Below are positions 53,317 through 62,337 of a stretch of 64,000 nucleotides of DNA, piece after piece. This DNA is from Roseovarius arcticus (GTDB lineage Bacteria > Pseudomonadota > Alphaproteobacteria > Rhodobacterales > Rhodobacteraceae). A program made the translations under genes and the position numbers. Positions within the stretch are counted from its first letter, which is position 1. Each line of letters opens with the position of its first letter. The stretch lies in contig NZ_SZZN01000001.1 of NCBI RefSeq assembly GCF_006125015.1, positions 434,001-498,000 on the forward strand, read 5' to 3'. A model generated the notes under the pieces. It was not told where the DNA came from and did not search any database. It worked only from the letters and a program-made list of their open reading frames with translations.

Positions 53317-53838
53317 ATGCCAACCATCACGGCTTTCAAATCGTCTCCTGACAAGGGCGCGGGCCTCGCTCGTGACATGCGTATCCGTTGGGCGCTGGAA
53401 GAAGCCGGTCAGCCCTATGGTGTGCGCCTTGTGGCCTTTGAGGATATGAAGCAACCGGCGCACCTCGCACTTCAGCCCTTTGGCCAGATACCCACCTATG
53501 AAGACGGTGAAGTGGTGCTGTTCGAATCCGGGGCCATCGTCCTTTATATCGCGGAACGAAACGCGCGCCTGCTGTCCGAAGACAACGTTACTCGGGCCAA
53601 GGCCCTCAGCTGGATGTTTGCCGCTCTGAACACTGTCGAGCCGCCCATCGTGGAACGCGATTACGTGAAATACTTCGAGGCTGAAAAAAGTTGGCAGACC
53701 GAGCGGTTCGCTATGGTCGATGACCGTATACGAACGCGGCTGGATCAGCTCGCTAATGTCTTTGGTGACGCAACTTGGCTGGCAGGTTCTTTCAGCGCCG
53801 CCGATATTCTGATGGTCCATGCGCTCCTGTGTGGATAG
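53317..53838 (+). pseudogene. glutathione S-transferase disrupted by an IS110-superfamily insertion
   Basis: The 173 residues cover the thioredoxin-like N-domain (IRWALEEAGQPYGVRLVAFED, FGQIPTYEDGEVVLFESGAIVLYIAE) and part of the helical C-domain to FSAADILMVHALL. Then the IS end (GTGTGGATAGCT) brings in a stop at 53836. Reading across the insertion from 53828 to 55181 restores the frame as LLIRFAEASEQ before a stop at about 55209. The complete enzyme is thus lost. Glutathione conjugation or isomerase activity is what the family normally does. Confidence 0.75.
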
Positions 53839-55180
53839 CTGCTGCAAAGCAAGACAATTTTGAAACTGATTTTGGCACTGGTCAGAAGCAGACGTGTGTC
53901 CGGCCTGTTTACGCGGCGCACGCGGCCGCTGGCCCTGATGGTTTCCGCAAACCAAGTCCCAAACCGCTTCTCGGACAATAGATGTCCCTGACATTCGACG
54001 GGGTGTCTTGGCTGACGGGCTGACTGTGCTCCATCATTTCAATGGTCTTGCTGTCTCGTGTGTTCTGTTCTCCTCAGTTTAAGTAGTGCGTGGTCTGTAA
54101 TGTTCGTTCTTGGTCAGGACTGCCCAAATGATCCGAGCAGTTTTGTTTGCCATTGCCACAGTGGCAAGACGTGTTGGTTTGCGTTCAAGTAAGGCCCGCG
54201 CCCACGGGTCCACGCGTTCCGGATGCGTCTTCAATTGCCTCAATCGCGAAGTCATACCAATGACCAGCAGCCGTCTGATATATCGGTCCCCCATCTTTGA
54301 GATACGGCCCAGCCTTTCCTTTCCGCCACTTGATCGGTTGAGTGGGGTTAGACCCAACCAGGCTGCAAATTCGCGACCGTTCTTGAACTGGCTGGCATCC
54401 CCCGCCGTTGCGACAATTGCTGACGCAGTCACGGGCCCGACACCCGGGATCGACCGAAGTAGCATCACGCGGGGGTCCTGCTTGGCTTGAAGTCGCATGC
54501 GCATTTCATACCAACGCACGCGGAGGTGCAGAGCGACAAGCTGATTGCTGAGGTTGCTAAGTACGTCGATGGCAACTTCTGGAATACCCGGCTTGTCGCC
54601 ATCCAGCACACTCTTTGCGAACTTGATCGCGCTGCCGATCCCTTGCGCGATCACGATACCGAACTCACCCAGTAAGCCCCGCAGCATATTGCTCAGCTGG
54701 GTTCGTTGCCGGACGATCAGATCGCGGGCGCGGTGAAGAAAAAGGACACCTTGCTGCTCTTCAGATTTGATTGTAACAAAACGCATCGTTGGACGCGTCA
54801 CTGCCTCGCAGATGGCAGCGGCATCAACTGCATCGGACTTCCCCCGCTTCACATAGGGCTTCACATACATCGCCGGGATCAAGCGCACATCATGGCCCAA
54901 CTTATTGAGCTGTCGGGCCCAGTAATGACTGGAACCGCAAGCTTCCATGCCGACCAAACACGGCGGAAGGTTTTCAAAGAATGCGAACAAATGTGCGCGT
55001 CGCAACGCTTGATTGAAAGCAACTTCGCCATTCTCAGTCACTCCGTGAACCTGAAAGATATTCTTGGCCAGATCGAGGCCGACTGTTGTAACCTGCATTG
55101 GGTAGCTCCTCTCATAAGCAGTAGATAACAACTGCAGTATGGCGCATTGCGACGCCGGTTGGAGCAGGAGCTATCCACAC
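53829..55180 (-). mobile_element. IS1111-type element (IS110 superfamily)
   Basis: The element is about 1.35 kb. GTGTGGATAGCTGCTGC at 53829 and the reverse complement GTGTGGATAGCTCCTGC at 55164-55180 are near-perfect inverted repeats. IS1111 elements carry such repeats, unlike IS110 proper. No target duplication is seen, as expected for the family. It sits inside the GST gene. Confidence 0.75.
54079..55098 (-). CDS. IS1111-type transposase (DEDD)
   Basis: The ATG at 55098 follows AGGAGCTACCCA and gives 339 residues. The RuvC-like N-domain has GLDLAKNIFQVHG and the Asp pair in KSDAVDAAAI, and the C-domain has the helix-hairpin-helix-like LLRSIPGVGPVTASAIV and the Ser-containing LTPLNRSSGGKERLG. 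It appears intact. Confidence 0.93.
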   Translation of the reverse strand: MQVTTVGLDLAKNIFQVHGVTENGEVAFNQALRRAHLFAFFENLPPCLVGMEACGSSHYWARQLNKLGHDVRLIPAMYVKPYVKRGKSDAVDAAAICEAVTRPTMRFVTIKSEEQQGVLFLHRARDLIVRQRTQLSNMLRGLLGEFGIVIAQGIGSAIKFAKSVLDGDKPGIPEVAIDVLSNLSNQLVALHLRVRWYEMRMRLQAKQDPRVMLLRSIPGVGPVTASAIVATAGDASQFKNGREFAAWLGLTPLNRSSGGKERLGRISKMGDRYIRRLLVIGMTSRLRQLKTHPERVDPWARALLERKPTRLATVAMANKTARIIWAVLTKNEHYRPRTT

Positions 55181-55354
55181 CATCCGCTTCGCTGAAGCTT
55201 CAGAGCAATAACCGAGGGGCTCGTGAATGTCGGGTATAGGCCGTTCGCTACGGCCGACACCAAGGGCGGGAAGCATGCGTAATTGGGCTGACCCTGCACT
55301 TTGGTCGAGCTCCCGATAGGATCACAGCATAGCTGTGAACAAGGGAGACAGAAG

Positions 55355-56389
55355 ATGGAATATTATGTTGGATTAGATGTGTCGCTCCGGTCGTGTGCGC
55401 TTTGTATCGTCGATAACAAAGGCAAAGTTCATCTCGAACGAGAGCTACCATGCGAAGTTGAGGACATCGCCGATTGTCTCGCAGCTTTTGAGCACCCAAT
55501 AGAACGCGTTGGTTTTGAAGCCGGAGCAATGAGCCAACATCTGTTCTTTGGTTTGCAATCAGCTGGGTTCGACGTCGTTTGTATGGAGGCGCGGCAGGTG
55601 AGTGCCGCCTTGTCTGCGATGCGGAACAAGACTGACAAGACGGATGCTAAGGGCATTGCCCAGATTTTACGGACAGGCTGGTTCAGCCCTGTTCACATGA
55701 AGAGCCGGGAGGCCCATGGACTACGGGCGCTCTTGAGCACGCGAAAGGCGTTACTCAAGAAGACGATGGATCTGGCCAATGAGGTGCGGGGGCTGTTGAA
55801 GATCTTTGGCGTGCGATTGCCCCGAACAGTGAAACACGGATCCTTTGATGGTCTGGTGCGGCCCATAATCGAGATGGATGACGTCCTTGCGCATGCGGTC
55901 ATTCCATTGCTCAACGCGCGGGCGGTCTTGTTCCAACACTACTTAGAACTTGATCGGCGCGTGAAGCGTGCTGCATCGCAGGACGAAGTTTGCATGCGCA
56001 TGATGACCGTTCCGGGGGTGGGGCCGATTGCAGCCCTCACATTTAAGGCAGCGGTTGATGATCCTAACCGGTTCAGGCGCTCGCGCACGGTAGCTGCGCA
56101 TTTTGGGCTCACTCCGAGGCGTTTCCAGTCGGGTGAACATGACAATCCCGGCCGAATATCAAAGGCCGGGGACCGAGATGTTCGCGCAACTCTGTATGCT
56201 GCTGCCAATGCTTTGTTGATGCGAACGATGGCAGGGTCACAGATTAAATCATGGGGCATGCGATTGATGCGCACCAAAGGTCGCCGACGCGCAGTTGTTG
56301 CCGTCGCCCGCAAGCTTGCCGTTCTGCTTCACCGTATGTGGATCGACGGCAGTGAATTCCGTCAGGAACAGGTTGGAGGCACGGCATGA
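55355..56389 (+). CDS. IS110-family transposase (DEDD)
   Basis: The ATG at 55355 follows AAGGGAGACAGAAG and gives 344 residues. The N-domain has YYVGLDVSLRSCALCIVD and KTDKTDAKGIAQIL. The C-domain has MMTVPGVGPIAALTFKAAV and FGLTPRRFQSGE. It is a different family member from the minus-strand copy at 54079. The ends are not readable because IS110 elements lack inverted repeats; flanking sequence from about 55210 and to about 56700 may be part of it. Confidence 0.92.
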   Translation: MEYYVGLDVSLRSCALCIVDNKGKVHLERELPCEVEDIADCLAAFEHPIERVGFEAGAMSQHLFFGLQSAGFDVVCMEARQVSAALSAMRNKTDKTDAKGIAQILRTGWFSPVHMKSREAHGLRALLSTRKALLKKTMDLANEVRGLLKIFGVRLPRTVKHGSFDGLVRPIIEMDDVLAHAVIPLLNARAVLFQHYLELDRRVKRAASQDEVCMRMMTVPGVGPIAALTFKAAVDDPNRFRRSRTVAAHFGLTPRRFQSGEHDNPGRISKAGDRDVRATLYAAANALLMRTMAGSQIKSWGMRLMRTKGRRRAVVAVARKLAVLLHRMWIDGSEFRQEQVGGTA

Positions 56390-56717
56390 ACAAGTAGCCG
56401 ACCACCCAACCTGACGGGATCGTCCAATCCGGACGAGGTTCGTGGACGAAGCCGAAAATGTCTGCTGCGCAACTTGAAGCGCGCCGGAAAGCGGGGCTCT
56501 CCACTTCCAATCCGACACATGCATGCAGCGGCGCCGTTTCGAACGCCAAACCAGACTGCGAAGAGAAGCGTGACCCGGACAAACGATCCTTGATCATTCA
56601 AAAGAAGGAAAACGAGCTTGACCCAGACACCCAATTAGAGAAGCCGCCATTCGCCGCGCTATGCAGGGAGGTCTGCTGAGCGGGACAAAGCTGCCTTTCA
56701 CCGGGTTCGCGCCAAGG
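56390..56717. other. noncoding region after IS110 transposase
   Basis: This probably includes the 3' noncoding end of the IS110 element. A frame at 56458-56679 has no known family. Nothing else is supported. Confidence 0.45.
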
Positions 56718-57911
56718 TCAGCTAAGCCTTGAGTTCCAAATTCGTCGCCTCGCTTCATCTCGGCCCTCATATTCTGCAATAACTGCTTCCAGTTCGTTGG
56801 ACGCGAGCGCAGCATCCTCTTTTGCATTTTGAGTGATCTGCATCGTGTACCACGCGGTCACACCGCCTTCTGGCGGGTTTATGAAACGTGGAAACTGTGG
56901 TTCGCTGCGCTGACCAGACAGCCAAAATGACGGAAGTTCCGGATCGACCACCAGCGCACGAGCCAACCCGATGAGATCGGCTTTGCCCTCGACAATAGCA
57001 CTTTCGGCTTGAGCGAGCGTTTTGAACCCGCCAGTGACCATCAAAGTTATCTTTGTCTTTTGGCGGGCGCGACCTGCAAATTCCAAGAAATAGGGGCCAG
57101 AGCCTGCCCGATCGGACGAGGATGCTGCACCGGGGAAGTATGTGCCGCCACTGATGTCGATGAGGTCGATTGCCATTTGGTCAACTGCGGCAATGACCTC
57201 AAGTGCCTCGTCTTCAGCGAAACCGCCCTCAAGCTGATCAGTGGCGTTCAGCTTGATACCGACCGGAAACTCAGGACCAACAGCATTTCGCACTGCATTG
57301 ATCACTTCGAGAAGCAGCCGCATCCGGTTTTGCAGAGAACCACCATAGGCATCTTCTCTTTGGTTGAACAAAGGCGACAAAAACTGACTTAACAGAAATC
57401 CATGCGCCGCATGTACCTGTACTCCCCCGAAACCAAGCTCCTTTGCAAGGCTGGCGGTGCGGGCAAATTCGATGGGCAGCCCGCATATCTCATCCAAAGA
57501 CAACGCGCCACAGGTCAGACCGGGCAAGTCAAGTGCGCTCGGCCCTTTTGGTGTGCTAATCGGGGCGTCCGCCATTGCGCCCGCGTGTCCAAGTTGGAGC
57601 CATAGATGCGCATTGTCGGTTGCACCTACTTTTGCGAGGCACTTGAACAAGTTACGATCTGAGTGGCCATTCAAAATGAGGTTGCCGGGCTTCTCTGCGA
57701 AATGGGAAGTAGCTTGAACCTCGCCGACGATTGACAACGCCAGACCGCCTTTGGCCCACCGTTCGTAAAGCCTGACCTGATCATGTGTTGGGTTTCCTGC
57801 GCCGTCGCCAAGAGAGTCCGACATTGCGGACTTCGCGATCCGGTTCTTTAGCGTAGCGCCGCATGGCAGTGTCAGCGGTTGGGCGAGTGGTGAAGTTTGC
57901 GCTTTGGACAT
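56718..57911 (-). CDS. NADH:flavin oxidoreductase/OYE family protein
   Basis: The 397-residue product is a single-domain Old Yellow Enzyme-type FMN barrel: LKNRIAKSAMSD at 22-33, LWLQLGHAGAM, FGGVQVHAAHGFLLSQFLSPLFNQREDAYGGSLQNRMRLLLEVI in shortened blocks across 180-225, and the late GKADLIGLARALVVDPE FMN-phosphate loop. It has no FAD or Fe-S domain. It reduces activated alkenes with NAD(P)H. It is divergent from the GMC oxidoreductase gene with a 371 bp gap. Confidence 0.9.
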   Translation of the reverse strand: MSKAQTSPLAQPLTLPCGATLKNRIAKSAMSDSLGDGAGNPTHDQVRLYERWAKGGLALSIVGEVQATSHFAEKPGNLILNGHSDRNLFKCLAKVGATDNAHLWLQLGHAGAMADAPISTPKGPSALDLPGLTCGALSLDEICGLPIEFARTASLAKELGFGGVQVHAAHGFLLSQFLSPLFNQREDAYGGSLQNRMRLLLEVINAVRNAVGPEFPVGIKLNATDQLEGGFAEDEALEVIAAVDQMAIDLIDISGGTYFPGAASSSDRAGSGPYFLEFAGRARQKTKITLMVTGGFKTLAQAESAIVEGKADLIGLARALVVDPELPSFWLSGQRSEPQFPRFINPPEGGVTAWYTMQITQNAKEDAALASNELEAVIAEYEGRDEARRRIWNSRLS

Positions 57912-58282
57912 GAGGCCTCGTAATTCTTTTGTCGTGATACGTCAAAGCAGCCATTCGTATAAAGCGCAGCATCAGTCATTAAGGGCTCTTGGAGAACCAT
58001 CGCCGCGTTGGTTGCGAGTGGCCGGATGGGGGCATCATAGCCATTCTCTGCACGGCGCACGAACTGGAAAGATGCGGACCGAGCGGACCTTAGCGCTCGC
58101 AACATAATGGAGGCTTTTGGGAAACGGGCAACTGACTGGATGCAAACATTGCCTCCCAAAACGATTGATTTCGCCTGAGACAAGAAGGCCAAGTTCGTTG
58201 TTAGCTCACCAATGCTGAACCTCGGCAGGCAGGGCGCGGGCCAATCATCGACACTTGGCAGTATTGAGTCCACACAGGAAAG
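57912..58282. other. divergent intergenic region
   Basis: Promoters for both flanking genes should lie here. A dispersed-repeat-like word (GCGGACCGAGCGGACCTTAGCG) at about 58075 is the reverse complement of the AAGGTCCGCT core. No gene is supported. Confidence 0.5.
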
Positions 58283-59938
58283 ATGGAATATGACTACATC
58301 ATCGTTGGCGGTGGCTCAGCTGGCTGCGTTCTGGCAAACCGCCTGACCAGTGATCCCGCAAAACGGGTTCTATTGCTGGAGGCCGGCCCGGAAAACAACG
58401 CGCTCACGTTGAAAATTCCGGCGGCAGTGCTGTCGAACCTCAAAAGTACCAAACACAATTGGGCCTTTCAGGGAGAATCCGAGCCCGAATTGAACGGGCG
58501 CCAAATTCAGCACGACCGCGGTCGGACCCTTGGCGGATCGTCCTCCATCAATGGGATGGTGTTTATCCGTGGCAATGCACTGGATTATGAAGGCTGGCGT
58601 CAGTCTGGCTGCGAAGGTTGGGGCTACGCCGATGTCTTGCCCTACTTTAAGCGCATGGAAACCTATAGCGGCGGCGCAGACGACTTCCGCGGCAGTGAAG
58701 GACCGTTGCACGTTGAACGCGCCGAGCCCAAAGACCCATTGTCTTTGGCGTTTATCAAGGCGGGCAAAGAGGCCGGATATGCAACCACGGGTGACATCAG
58801 CGGATTTGGCCAAGAAGGTTTCGGCGCGTTTGACAGCACAATCTTTAAGGGCGAACGTTGGAGTGCTGCGCGTGGCTATCTTGATCCGGTACGCGCCCGC
58901 CCAAACCTAGCCATTGTCACCAAAGCGCTGGTCCAGCGGCTTACCCTAAAAGGGCGCCGTGCGACTGGTGTCATCTATAAGAATGGTAAAGGGCAAACGG
59001 TCATCGCGTCAGCACAAAAAGAGGTGATCCTGAGCGCAGGGGCTGTAGGTTCGCCGCACCTTTTGATGCTGTCCGGTATTGGCCCTGCAGATCATTTGCA
59101 ATCTTTGGGCATCGAGGTCAAAGCTGACCTACCCGGTGTCGGCCAAAATCTTCACGATCATCCCGATTTTGTTATGAAATACAAGTGCTTGCAACCTGTA
59201 TCTCTTTGGCCAAAGACGAAACAATTTTCCAAACTTGCGGCCGGAGTTCAGTGGTTGCTGACCCGCGGAGGCATCTGTGGGTCTAACCATTTCGACGCTG
59301 TGGCTTGCGTGCGATCTGGCCCCGGCGTGGAATATCCGGACCTGCAAATATGCATTTCACCAATTGCTGTCGACGATGAGACCTGGGCACCATTGCAGGA
59401 ACATGCGTTTCAAATCCATGTCGGATTGATGCGCGCGCACAGTCGCGGAAAAATTGAATTACGGTCCAACGATCCCGCCGATGCACCGCGCATTTTTGTG
59501 AATTACTTGCAGGACAAACGCGATCGCGCCTTGTTGCGCAAAGGAATTCGACTGGTGCGTGAGCTGGTTGAACAACCCGCCTTCACTAATCTTAAAGGCA
59601 GTGAGATTTTCCCGGGCGCTGATGCGCAATCAGATGACGATCTGGATGCCAAGCTGAACTCCCACACGACCAGCCAATGGCACCTGTCCTGCACGGCACG
59701 CATGGGGCCAAGTACAGATAAACATGCCGTGGTGGATGCTAGCGGGCAGGTTCACGGGTTTTCCGGACTACGGGTGGTTGATGCGTCGATCATGCCATTT
59801 GTGACCAACGGCAACACCAACGCGCCGACGATTATGTTGGCAGAAAAACTGAGCGATGCCATTCTCGGCTTGGCCCCCTTGCCACGCATCGAAGCCTCGA
59901 CGTGGAAAAGTGCTAACTACGAAACGACCCAGCGCTAA
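58283..59938 (+). CDS. GMC family oxidoreductase (choline dehydrogenase-like)
   Basis: The 551-residue protein has the FAD-binding GGGSAGCVLANRL at 9-21, the GMC signature RTLGGSSSINGMVFIRG, ILSAGAVGSPHLLMLSGIGP (GMC signature 2), and a C-terminal catalytic pair in SQWHLSCTARMG and TNGNTNAPTIMLAEK. Members oxidise alcohols such as choline or long-chain alcohols in the cytoplasm or at the membrane. Its neighbours are OYE, VOC and demethylase-like enzymes, so an alcohol in the same catabolic theme is likely, but no specific substrate is shown. Confidence 0.92.
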   Translation: MEYDYIIVGGGSAGCVLANRLTSDPAKRVLLLEAGPENNALTLKIPAAVLSNLKSTKHNWAFQGESEPELNGRQIQHDRGRTLGGSSSINGMVFIRGNALDYEGWRQSGCEGWGYADVLPYFKRMETYSGGADDFRGSEGPLHVERAEPKDPLSLAFIKAGKEAGYATTGDISGFGQEGFGAFDSTIFKGERWSAARGYLDPVRARPNLAIVTKALVQRLTLKGRRATGVIYKNGKGQTVIASAQKEVILSAGAVGSPHLLMLSGIGPADHLQSLGIEVKADLPGVGQNLHDHPDFVMKYKCLQPVSLWPKTKQFSKLAAGVQWLLTRGGICGSNHFDAVACVRSGPGVEYPDLQICISPIAVDDETWAPLQEHAFQIHVGLMRAHSRGKIELRSNDPADAPRIFVNYLQDKRDRALLRKGIRLVRELVEQPAFTNLKGSEIFPGADAQSDDDLDAKLNSHTTSQWHLSCTARMGPSTDKHAVVDASGQVHGFSGLRVVDASIMPFVTNGNTNAPTIMLAEKLSDAILGLAPLPRIEASTWKSANYETTQR

Positions 59939-60565
59939 AGCCGCACGACTTAGCCAAAAGGAAAACGCAGATGATCGGATATCTGTGCATTTCGCCCAAA
60001 CACTGTCGGTTAGTGATGGCGGATCGCGCGGTAGTTGATCCAGCTAGGATTTTTAGAACCTTCGTTTGCAGCAACGACTTGTCACCCTTTTCATCTCTGC
60101 TCAGCGAACAAGAACACCATCCAGCGCATCGCTGCGGTCTTGCGCGTTTTGTGCTGTTCGCAATATGAATGCAACAACCGCAGAAGGACCCATACAGAAA
60201 AATTCAACGTCATTGCCTAGCAGGTAAGCTGACATTCCTGCGCGACGCAGCATTGGTCAAAGAGGGCTGATTCTGTTGAAAAACTCCGCCACAAGAAAAT
60301 CGCTGTGGAAATCTGGAACACCGTTCTCGTGATTGAATCTTTAGCAAAAAATGTTTGTAGGAAGCAGCTTTCCCGGGAAGATGTTCTTGTGATCCGGTCA
60401 GTTTGGGCGGGCAAGTGAGTTTTCAATACAATCAGCTCAAACCGGACCTCCGCCGGGGGCACCCAAATACCCGTAGTGCGGGACAAACCTGCCGTTCATT
60501 ATACTCATTTGAAAGTCATCTATCTGTTGCCGCCATATCCATTTGGTCTGTTAGATCAAGAAACG
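59939..60565. other. intergenic region of about 630 bp
   Basis: An ATG at 59971 lies 10 bases after AAAAGGA and opens a 65-residue frame (MIGYLCISPKHCRLV) with no known family. It may be the decayed start of a gene. Elsewhere I see nothing supported. Confidence 0.4.
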
Positions 60566-61456
60566 TTACCTCAAAGCAGTTGCCGCACGGCTAATGAAGT
60601 CACTCAAAGCAGCGACACGCGCGATTTCGCTCCGCCCCTTGCGGGCAATCATCCAAAGATCACGGTATCGTCGTTTCGGAAGTTGAATGATCGCCAACTC
60701 CTGCTTTTCAACAAAGGCATCCACGCCGGATTTAGGCAATATTGTGTATCCCAGCCCTTGAGCTACTGGAATGGGGATTTGGCCAATCTGATTGATGAAG
60801 GTCCTTACCCTTAAGCGGTCAGCCCCTTTGTAATCCTTCGGGAAGTTCAGCGAAAACAGGTCATCCGCATATGCAGACCCGTCTGGATGCGCGACAAAAC
60901 CAAGCTCGTTTAGGAGGGGGAGGTCAAAGTCTTGTCCTGCGAGGGATCGCGGAACAACCAAACACAACTCTTCACGGGCCAATTTGTTTGCGTCCAATCG
61001 GGGGTGGTTGATTGGTTCAGCGACGACACCCAAATCAAACCCTCCATCAAGCACGGATGTTACAATGCTCATATGTGGAGCAGCCGTAACACTGATCACA
61101 AGCTCTGGTGCGTGATGCATCCGATCAAGAATATACGGATAGAGCCACATGGCAAAGCTGCCGGAACACCCAATGCTGATGTCGCCTACGTCTGGATCAT
61201 CAAAATTGATGGTGTCTTGCAGTTCGCGCTCTTGCTGACGTCGCGCAAGGCCGATGGCCAGAACGGCTTCCCCAGCGGGGGTGAGGGTGAAGGACTTTCC
61301 ATCCTTTAATATCAACGGCTTTCCGACTTGGGACGCCAGTTTGTGCAGATGCTGCGAAACACCAGGTTGGGTCATCCCCAACAGCTCCGCCGTCCGTGTA
61401 AAATGTCCGACGTCGCACAACGTCGTAAAGGTATCCAACCACGTGGCGTTTAGCAT
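60566..61456 (-). CDS. LysR-family transcriptional regulator
   Basis: The 296-residue product has an N-terminal winged HTH (LDTFTTLCDVGHFTRTAELLGMTQPGVSQHLHKLA) and a LysR effector domain from about 90 on (VGDISIGCSGSFAMWLYPYILD, LAREELCLVVP). It is divergent from the VOC gene. It probably controls that gene and itself from the shared intergenic region, in response to the substrate or a product. Complete and apparently functional. Confidence 0.93.
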   Translation of the reverse strand: MLNATWLDTFTTLCDVGHFTRTAELLGMTQPGVSQHLHKLASQVGKPLILKDGKSFTLTPAGEAVLAIGLARRQQERELQDTINFDDPDVGDISIGCSGSFAMWLYPYILDRMHHAPELVISVTAAPHMSIVTSVLDGGFDLGVVAEPINHPRLDANKLAREELCLVVPRSLAGQDFDLPLLNELGFVAHPDGSAYADDLFSLNFPKDYKGADRLRVRTFINQIGQIPIPVAQGLGYTILPKSGVDAFVEKQELAIIQLPKRRYRDLWMIARKGRSEIARVAALSDFISRAATALR

Positions 61457-61554
61457 GACTGCCCCAAAAGTTTATGAAAATCATACAAAATGATAATTTT
61501 GAATACGGGGGCAGTCCATCTAATTCTCTTTCACCATTCTTGAAAGGAGACACT
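61457..61554. promoter_or_regulatory. LysR/VOC divergent control region with inverted repeats
   Basis: The 98 bp region has ATCAT-N5-ATGAT at 61480-61494, the T-N11-A form of a LysR box. Around it, GACTGCCCC (61457-61465) and GGGGCAGTC (61508-61516) form a wider perfect inverted repeat. AAAGGAGA is the ribosome-binding site for the VOC gene. LysR binding here is inference. Confidence 0.55.
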
Positions 61555-62052
61555 ATGCAACCGACACCCCGCTCATTCTCCCATATCGGATTGTCTGTTC
61601 CAGACTTGGACAAGGCGATCAAATTCTACGGCGATGTTCTGGGCTTCTATGTGATCATGGAACCTACGGTCATTATCGAAGACGACAGCGACATTGGCCA
61701 GATGTGCTCGGACGTTTTTGGCAAAGGTTGGGGGCGCATGCGCATCGCGCATTTAGCAACGGCTGATCGTATCGGGTTTGAACTGTTCGAATTTGAAGGC
61801 CACGAGGCACCGGATGATAACCTTAACTTCAGGCAACACGGCACGTTTCACTTTGCTATTCAGGATCCGAACCTTGAGGACCTACTGGCAAAAATCGTCG
61901 CGGCTGGCGGCAAGCAACGCATGCCCGTTCGCGAATATTTTCCCGACGAGAAACCGTATCGCATGGTTTACGTCGAAGACCCCTTTGGGATCGTCTTTGA
62001 ACTCTACAGTCACAGCTATGAACTGACATACTCTAACGGTGCATACTCCTAA
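61555..62052 (+). CDS. VOC family glyoxalase/dioxygenase-like protein
   Basis: The ATG at 61555 follows AAAGGAGACACT and gives 165 residues. The frame upstream of this start is not conserved. SFSHIGLSVPDLDKAIKFYGDVLGFY holds the first metal His. HGTFHFAIQDPN and YVEDPFGIVFELYSH hold the second His and the metal Glu. It is a metal-dependent isomerase or dioxygenase for a small organic acid. Likely target of the LysR regulator. A hairpin follows. Confidence 0.9.
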   Translation: MQPTPRSFSHIGLSVPDLDKAIKFYGDVLGFYVIMEPTVIIEDDSDIGQMCSDVFGKGWGRMRIAHLATADRIGFELFEFEGHEAPDDNLNFRQHGTFHFAIQDPNLEDLLAKIVAAGGKQRMPVREYFPDEKPYRMVYVEDPFGIVFELYSHSYELTYSNGAYS

Positions 62053-62059
62053 GCCAGAA

Positions 62060-62090
62060 GCCGACATTCACGTTGCAAGTGAGTGTCGGC
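62060..62090 (+). terminator. hairpin after VOC gene
   Basis: GCCGACATTCAC at 62060-62071 pairs with GTGAGTGTCGGC at 62079-62090 with one G-T pair and a 7-base loop, 8 bp past the stop. A T-run is absent. Confidence 0.6.
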
Positions 62091-62337
62091 ACTCTGGGCT
62101 CTTGCTGTCGTTAGCGGCGCAATGCACCAAGGTCCGCTAAGGGCCGTGAATGACGACGCACTGACCGGGTTCCAGCGAAGATGCTGCGGGGCGGAGCATG
62201 TCAGCATTGAGCCCACATTTCCGGTTCTCTTCGGTGCCGCGAATGCCCGGTTTTGAGTGCGCACGTCTCGTGTAGCGCCCGGTATGGACATAACCGCGTC
62301 CCCTGCGCAATGATGGTGCATCAGCCCGGAGGCCGCG
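62091..62337. other. intergenic region with dispersed repeat core
   Basis: AAGGTCCGCTAAGGGCCGTGAATGACG at about 62129-62155 shares the AAGGTCCGCT and GGCCGT words with repeat copies A and B. No gene is supported. Confidence 0.5.
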
